Translations under genes and position numbers: made by a program
Assembly (NCBI GenBank): GCA_963854835.1
Contig: OY978526.1
Location: forward strand, 88,650,846-88,714,845
Origin: Megamerina dolium
Lineage: Eukaryota; Arthropoda; Insecta; Diptera; Megamerinidae
DNA: 64,000 bases
Direction of reading: 5' to 3'
Shown: one piece after another, positions 58,700-64,000 of the stretch
Layout: the number at the start of each line of letters is the position of its first letter
Position numbering within the stretch: position 1 is the first letter of the stretch
The notes under the pieces: model-generated
What the model saw: the letters and a program-made list of their open reading frames with translations, nothing else
What the model was told of the DNA's origin: nothing
Databases searched by the model: none

Positions 58700-60047
58700 T
58701 TTTTGAATAATTTTGCAACGGGCAACCTTATTTCTTGCCACTATCCATCGATAGAAGGAAAGTATTACTTATGATATTACCCAGTACACCTTGGTGTTTG
58801 TTCTCAAAACACTTTTCGAATACTATTTAAAAATTCAAATGAAAATAGGTATATTTTTTTATAATTTTATAAGCATGACTGTGAAATTTTTCAAAAAAAT
58901 CTCAGTATTCAGTCCACTGAGTTGAGCTCAGTGTATGTAGTACACTTAATGCTTTAATGGAATAAATTAACTAATGCCCATAGACACGCACACAATTTTT
59001 TCTTATATCACCATTATTTCGTGTTAGTGTTTATTATATTTTTATATGAAAAATTGTTACAGGATTAAAAAAAAAAGTTTTCAACAAATTTTTAAATAAT
59101 TAATTTTCTATAAGTTAAAGGATTCACAGACACAAATTTGAAAGAAATTTATTATACTTGTATATGCGTTTCCCAGCATCTGTCTCTCATTTCCTTTATT
59201 TAACTTTCTTATTTACTGCTGGTCACCCTTTTGTAGTGTACTATGAAATATAATGTGTTAAATTTCCGTACGAAGGAGTCATGCTGTAGCATGTCATTGT
59301 CATCTCCTGGGCATAGCGATGTGCTACTACGTGACTACAGTGATGAATATAGTATGATTTTGGTAAAAATAAAATATACATATATCTATTTGGTATATAC
59401 TTACGTGTTTATGTATGTATGTATGCAAGTAGACGTACATATAGTCGTATAACAATGAGAATCCAGTATAATCAAAAAAAAAAAAAAAAAACATACTATA
59501 TACATATGTATGTAATATGTGTATATGAAGAGCAATTTTCTTGTTGTCATTGTTGCTATACTCGTTATAGTCGTATGTATTTGTTTTCAATTTACTTCGG
59601 TTTATTTACTTAGTTTGTCAATATTGTTTGGTTTTGATAATAAGGATCCTTATTTTTACTAAATACATTTTGACACTATGACTTATGTATATATTTGGAA
59701 TGGGGATAGATGGGAGTATAATGTAGTCGGAAGCAATTAATACATTATATGTTTATATTCTTTTGGTAATTTATTTGAATTTATTATTATTAAATAACAT
59801 GTAGATTAGATGCATAGTGTTACAGCTCTTTAATGATTTGTTAAAGAAATATTACAGTAATACTAACTTGATGTGCTCATAAATAGGAGATAATATATTA
59901 TTGATATTTTCCATTATAATTTTTATAAATTTTTTTTTTTATCAATTTCTACACGGAGAAATTTAATATTTTTAACTGCAACTAATGCCCAATATCATTA
60001 AATTATAAAACAATGAGTAAAGACAAAAACAAAAACCGAACACAAAC
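58700..60047. other. Gene-free AT-rich spacer
   Basis: No supported feature. Confidence 0.6.
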
Positions 60048-61284
60048 AGGTTGACTTTTTAAGAGCCTTTGGATTTGATTTAAAAAAAATGCACATAAAA
60101 TTTAGAGAAATGTATGAAATCTTTATTTGAGTCGATTGAACAATCTATATAATTCAATGTTTAAAGATGATTTCATGTAAATGTTGACCGCAGCTTCGCC
60201 TCAAATGGTTCATACACTGGGTACATTTTTTCTACATACTCTCTCCAACATATCGGCCAGTATCTCACGAATAAATTTTTCAATATTGGCTTCCAGTGCG
60301 TCAACCGTTGCGGGCTTGTCGCTATAGACGTGAACCTTAACATAGCCCTACAACAAATAGTCTAAAGGCGTTAAATCGCACGATCTAGGCGGCCAATTGA
60401 CCGGCCCCAAACGTGAAATAAACTGTTCAAACTGTTCACCGAACTCGCCTCTCAATTGAGCCATTGTTTCGCGTGCTGTGTGGCATGTGGCAACGTCTTG
60501 TTGAAACTACATGTCAGCCAAGTCCACTTCTTTCATTTTGGGCAAAAAAAAAAAGGTAGTAATTATCGCACAGTAGCGCTCGCCATTTACAGTAACGTTC
60601 CTGCCTTCGTCGTCTTTGAAGAAGTACGGTCCAATGATGCCACCGGTCCATAATCGACAACAAACAGTGCATTTTTCGGAATGCATTGGCAGTTCTTGCA
60701 ATGCTTCTGGCTGCTCTTCACACCAGTTCACGAATCCATTCAACCAGAAAAGAGCTTCGTCTCTGAACACAATTTTCCGATAAAGAAGTGGATCTTCATC
60801 CAACTTTGCCAGCGATCATTCGCCAAAATTTAGCCGTTGTGGTAGGTCGTGTGGCATCAATTCTTGCACCAGCTGCATTTTAAAAGGTTTTACAACCAAA
60901 TCCTTCAGCAAAATGTTCCACGTAGTGAAGTGACAGAGGTCCAATTGCTGCGAAAGGCGGCGAATCGATACTTCACGGTCATCAACAACACTGGCAGACA
61001 TGCCTGGGATATTTTCTTTCTCCCCACTCTACGTATGCATGTTGGTGGTTTAATGTCCAATAATGTAAATTTGGTGCGAAATTTAGTCACAAGATTCCGA
61101 ATAGCCGCCTCAGAAGGTCGCCCAAGCTGATCATAAAATGGAAGAAGTGCACGATGCATTTTCCTAACCGGTGGTTAAATTTCAGACCAAACTGAACATG
61201 TTTGACAGTAACACGTTACACGAAAACAGCTGAGCTGTCAGAAACAGTATTGCCAAAAAGGAAAGTTGCTAAAAAACCACCCTA
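60048..61284 (-). mobile_element. DD41D rosa-like mariner (copy E2)
   Basis: Left end AGGTTGACTTTTTAAGAGCC and right end (reverse complement) AGGGTGGTTTTTTAGCAACT form imperfect inverted repeats. Same family as E1, but it retains a ~50-bp stretch near 60208-60245 missing in E1 and lacks the first ~25 codons that E1 keeps. Confidence 0.87.
60154..61159 (-). pseudogene. Rosa-like DD41D transposase, decayed
   Basis: The minus strand from 61159 reads MHRALLPFYDQLGRPSEAAI, RNLVTKFRTKFTLLDIKPPT, DDREVSIRRLSQQLDLCHFT, then FRDEALFWLNGFVNWCEEQP near 60710-60770 (first Asp), GGIIGPYFFKDDEGRNVTVN near 60585-60645, VDLADM, stop, FQQDVATCHTARETM near 60470-60530 (second Asp), and PPRSCDLTPLDYLL near 60370-60400 (third Asp). 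It ends EIIFKH, TGA at 60154. Aligned to complete relatives, the second and third Asp are separated by 41 residues, which separates this lineage from ordinary DD34D mariners. Stops and frameshifts make it inactive. Confidence 0.85.
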
Positions 61285-61740
61285 TACTTATTAAAATTTT
61301 ATGCATTTTTTTCAGCTTTTTAAAATATTTAAGAGTTTTTAATTGAATATGGTATGCAAGTAATATTATATTTTATGTTTTTAATAAGTAATGTGACATA
61401 CTCGACTCCTACATATGACAGAATTATACGTACGCACACACATATACTTTTTATTTTTTATCTCTATTTTACTTTAAAAAATTTGCAAACAAATTTTGTA
61501 AAATTCACATGGGGGTTTTGTTCGTTCGTATTCATCTGGTATAATATCGCTGGGGAAATAAATTTTTCATTATTTTTAAACTCTTGCATAACTTTAAAAG
61601 ATATTTATATATTTTCAGTGAGTTTGAAAATGATTGACTCAAATATGCATGACTAGTTCATGTAGCAAAAAAATATAATCAATATAATTTTTTGAAAAAT
61701 TTTTCCTCACACACATGTAAATATTTCATAATGCATAATA
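61285..61740. other. Short spacer between two head-to-head DD41D mariners
   Basis: 456 bp of AT-rich sequence with no recognised feature. Confidence 0.6.
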
Positions 61741-62920
61741 AAGGGTTATCCGTTTCGCGGTTTCAAACAACGGTTCGCACAACGCATTAAAATTGTAAAA
61801 ACCTACTACAAAAATGGTGATTCTGCCACAGCCACATATCGTGCTTTAAGAGGAGATTATGGTTTACATAATCGTCCAACTACGCAAGCAATTGGCAAAA
61901 TTGTGAAGAAATATGAAGAGACTGGATCGGTTACAGATATTGTAAGGCCTGTGCATCATCGTTCCGCTCGTACCACCGAAAATATCGCTGCTGTAAGTGA
62001 AAGTGTTGCCGAAGACCCGAATGTGTAGATTCCTCGTCGTTCTCAGGAATTAGGACTGTCTTACGGCACATTATGGCGTATTTTGCATTTGGATCTACAC
62101 CTACATCCATATAAAATCCAGCTCACACAACAACTGAAGCCAGCTGACCATTCACAACGTCGTAGATACGTCGAATGGGTGCTTGAACAACAGGCGGTGG
62201 ACGGCGATTTTTCGAACAAAATTTTCTTCAGCGACGAAGCACATTTCTCACTCGGTGGGTATGTTAACAAACAAAATTGTCGTATTTGAGGTTCTGAGAA
62301 TCACATCCACAAAAAGTCACTGCTTGGTGCGCTCTTTGGTCCGGAGGTGTGATTGGACCTTACTTCTTGGAAAACAACGATGGAACGACTGTCACCGTCA
62401 ATTCGGAGCGTTATGGTCATATGATAACCGACATTTTTTTGCCTGCTATTGAAGAATACGACTTAGAGAATATGTTGTTTCAACAAGACGGTGCCAAATG
62501 CCACACAACTCGAGCGAATATGGCTTTATTGCAAGAGAAATTTTCTGGCCGCGTAATTTCTCGTCGTGGCGATATCAAGTGGCCACCAAGATCATGCGAT
62601 TTGACACCGCTTGACTTTTGTGGGGCTACGCGAAAGACCGTGTTTATGCAGATAAACCTTTAACTCTTGAGCACCTAAAAACCAACATTCGTCACGTTAT
62701 GGCTGAGATACCGCCCAATATGTGTCAAAAAGTGGTCGAAAATTACCTCAAAAGAATCGATGCTTGCAACAATTCGCGTGGTGGTCATTTAAATGATATA
62801 GTATTTCACACATAATGTCAACGCTCAATCTTTATAATAAAAAAGAAATATCATGATAAAAAATATTTTATATGTGTTTTATTTACATTTACTTTTGAAA
62901 CCGCAAAATGGATAACCCTT
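61741..62920 (+). mobile_element. DD41D mariner of a second lineage, intact ends (copy E3)
   Basis: Terminal inverted repeats of at least 24 bp (left AAGGGTTATCCGTTTCGCGG, right CCGCAAAATGGATAACCCTT, with about two differences) are flanked by TA at 61739-61740 and 62921-62922. Length is 1180 bp. Its ends and protein differ from E1/E2, so it is a separate family. Confidence 0.93.
61753..62815 (+). pseudogene. DD41D transposase of copy E3, lightly damaged
   Basis: Coding potential begins inside the terminal repeat (FRGFKQRFAQRIKIVKTYYK). Then come TTQAIGKIVKKYEETGSVTD, NIAAVSESVAEDPNV, a single stop at about 62026, SQELGLSYGTLWRILHLDLH, IFFSDEAHFSLGGYVNKQNC near 62220-62280 (first Asp), and a stop where Trp is expected. 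A shifted frame continues with GPYFLENNDGTTVTVNSERY, LFQQDGAKCHTTRANM near 62475-62525 (second Asp), PPRSCDLTPLDFCG near 62583-62625 (third Asp, 41 residues after the second), and WGYAKDRVYADKP to VFHT, TAA at 62815. All three catalytic Asp codons survive. Damage is limited to about two stops and two or three frameshifts, the least of any transposase here. Confidence 0.88.
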
Positions 62921-63805
62921 TACATTTCAAATTTTTTTTTTTTTTTTTTTTTGACAATCGCTATGATCCAACCTCCATTTGTAATCATTCGTAATAGTTA
63001 AATATTTATATAAGTATTTATATTTGTAATACTTACTTATTGTACTTTGTTAAATTGCACAATACATTTATAAATATCATCATCAAATATTTATGACAAA
63101 ATTTAAAAAAAATATCAAAGCAAAAAATATCAGAGTGCTATTATCGTAAAATTATGGAATAAGTATGAAAAAATATTATATTTCGAAACTGGGTTATAAT
63201 CCACCTACATAAATATGCGTTCAAACTATGCAATAATATTATTACAATTGCTTTGATTTCCTAAATTCATTTATACATTTGCTTTGCCACAAAATGGTTA
63301 GTATTTGCAATTTTATTTTATTGTTTGGTAATTTTGTTTTTTGTTTTTTTGAACTTCCGAAAAGCTAGCATGTGCAACGATATATGTAATTTATTTTATA
63401 TTTTGTGCAAATGTGATATCAAATTTTTGTATTTTAGCACTACATTTATTTAATAATTACTTTTAGCACAAATTCTGTAGAAATCAATGAAAAGTAAAAA
63501 AAAATTCACATGTAAATTAGAATGAGTGGAAAATGGTTCATGGTTGACCGTGATTCATTAACATAATACTTATAGTATTGTATGTGATTTTTTTTTTTAT
63601 GAAGAATCTAGTGTTAAATATTTTTATTATCGTACCTATTTGCCCATTATAATCGATAATTGACATTGTCTGCGTGCAGCGCCTTTCATCAGTGCTCTTC
63701 GGAACCGGATGTCTTTGCTGATGGTTTATAAATTCATAAATTTACCATCAATGATGTAATTTTTTATCTAAATTAAAATTAAAATTCCTACAGTACTACA
63801 GTATA
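62921..63805. other. Gene-free AT-rich spacer
   Basis: No supported feature; a T-run near 62932-62952. Confidence 0.6.
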
Positions 63806-64000
63806 TAAAGTCTAGTAAAAAGAAATCCATTATTTTTGCATTAAGTTGATGGTTTATTTAGCATAGTTAGAATGATCCGATTTAGATCTAATATGCACCG
63901 TTTTGTTCGATAACTTGTTGCCATTTTGAAGGTAATTTCATAATGCCACTCTAATAGAAAGCCTCATTCCTATTTTTGCAAAAAACTGGGACAGTCGATT
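63806..64000 (-). mobile_element. Mariner family B, 3' end cut by the window edge (copy B4)
   Basis: The minus-strand 3' terminus is intact: TAAAGTCTAGTAAAAAGAAA from 63806 next to TA. The sequence codes on the minus strand for the transposase C-terminus (NRLSQFFA near 63975-64000, LQNGNKLSNKTVHI near 63895-63935). It continues beyond the window. Confidence 0.88.

Noticed and set aside
59243..59613. Small ORFs near 59.2-59.6 kb
   Set aside because: Located in low-complexity sequence with an A-run, with no recognisable motif.
1..64000. Host gene cluster, operon-like defence system or viral insertion
   Set aside because: Apart from one single-exon gene, every recognisable coding region is a transposase or LINE fragment. 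No viral capsid, polymerase or envelope motifs were seen. No new multi-gene system can be supported.

Overview
This is AT-rich, TE-dense insect DNA. It most resembles intergenic or intronic sequence of a higher fly, probably a tephritid fruit fly. That placement is an inference. It rests on three DD41D 'rosa-like' mariner copies (a lineage first described from Ceratitis), on several other mariner families with dipteran-type transposases, and on non-autonomous elements built like the fly mini-me/DINE class, one carrying a (GTCY)n microsatellite. Nothing prokaryotic, viral or CRISPR-like is present.

Only one intact host-type gene is convincing: a single-exon, 375-codon ORF at 32041-33168 (+). 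It encodes a Cys/His-rich, probably zinc-binding protein with an acidic tail, and I do not recognise its family. Almost every other coding trace is a decayed transposable element.

Layout: 0.2-1.3 kb holds the 3' half of a LINE with RNase H (-). 1.8-2.1 kb is a 337-bp mariner deletion derivative. 3.5-4.9 kb is a tRNA-SINE abutting an RTE-like LINE (-). 6.6-8.2 kb holds a SINE and mariner A1. 9.1-10.6 kb is an irritans-type mariner split by a SINE. 12.0-13.2 kb is a DD41D mariner. 14.3-15.6 kb is a SINE fused to a broken mariner. 17.1-18.3 kb is a LINE split by a SINE. 19.4-20.4 kb is mariner A2. 20.8-22.4 kb is a Helentron/DINE-like element. 23-28.7 kb is a mosaic of Tc1, RTE-like, maT-like and RNase-H LINE fragments, including one RTE inserted into another LINE. 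30.0-31.3 kb is a mariner with intact ends and a dead transposase. 32.0-33.2 kb is the host gene. 34.3-35.6 kb is mariner A3, the fullest A copy. 37.6-39.3 kb is an RTE-like LINE. 41.0-42.3 kb is the second Helentron/DINE-like copy. 44.1-44.9 kb is mariner A4. 46.3-48.1 kb is a LINE plus SINE. 49.9-51.2 kb is the fullest mariner B. 52.4-53.3 kb is mariner A5. 54.2-57.5 kb has two inverted copies of one LINE. 57.7-58.7 kb holds maT-like and SINE fragments. 60.0-62.9 kb has two different DD41D mariners head-to-head. 63.8-64.0 kb is the cut-off end of mariner B4.

The most interesting structure is a tRNA-derived SINE family with at least eight copies. All share one head and body but carry one of two unrelated 3' tails. 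Tail II can be aligned with the 3' end of a LINE in the same window (27.1-28.7 kb), including a hairpin and a (CCTAA)n terminus. This suggests a SINE with a recognisable LINE partner and a tail switch. Other notable items are a near-perfect 39-bp palindrome with a CRE core at 48657-48695, about 150-bp internal periodicity in the DINE-like elements, and five copies of one mariner family of which four have different internal deletions. All coordinates and alignments were read by eye, so element ends are good to a few bases where terminal repeats are visible and to tens of bases elsewhere.
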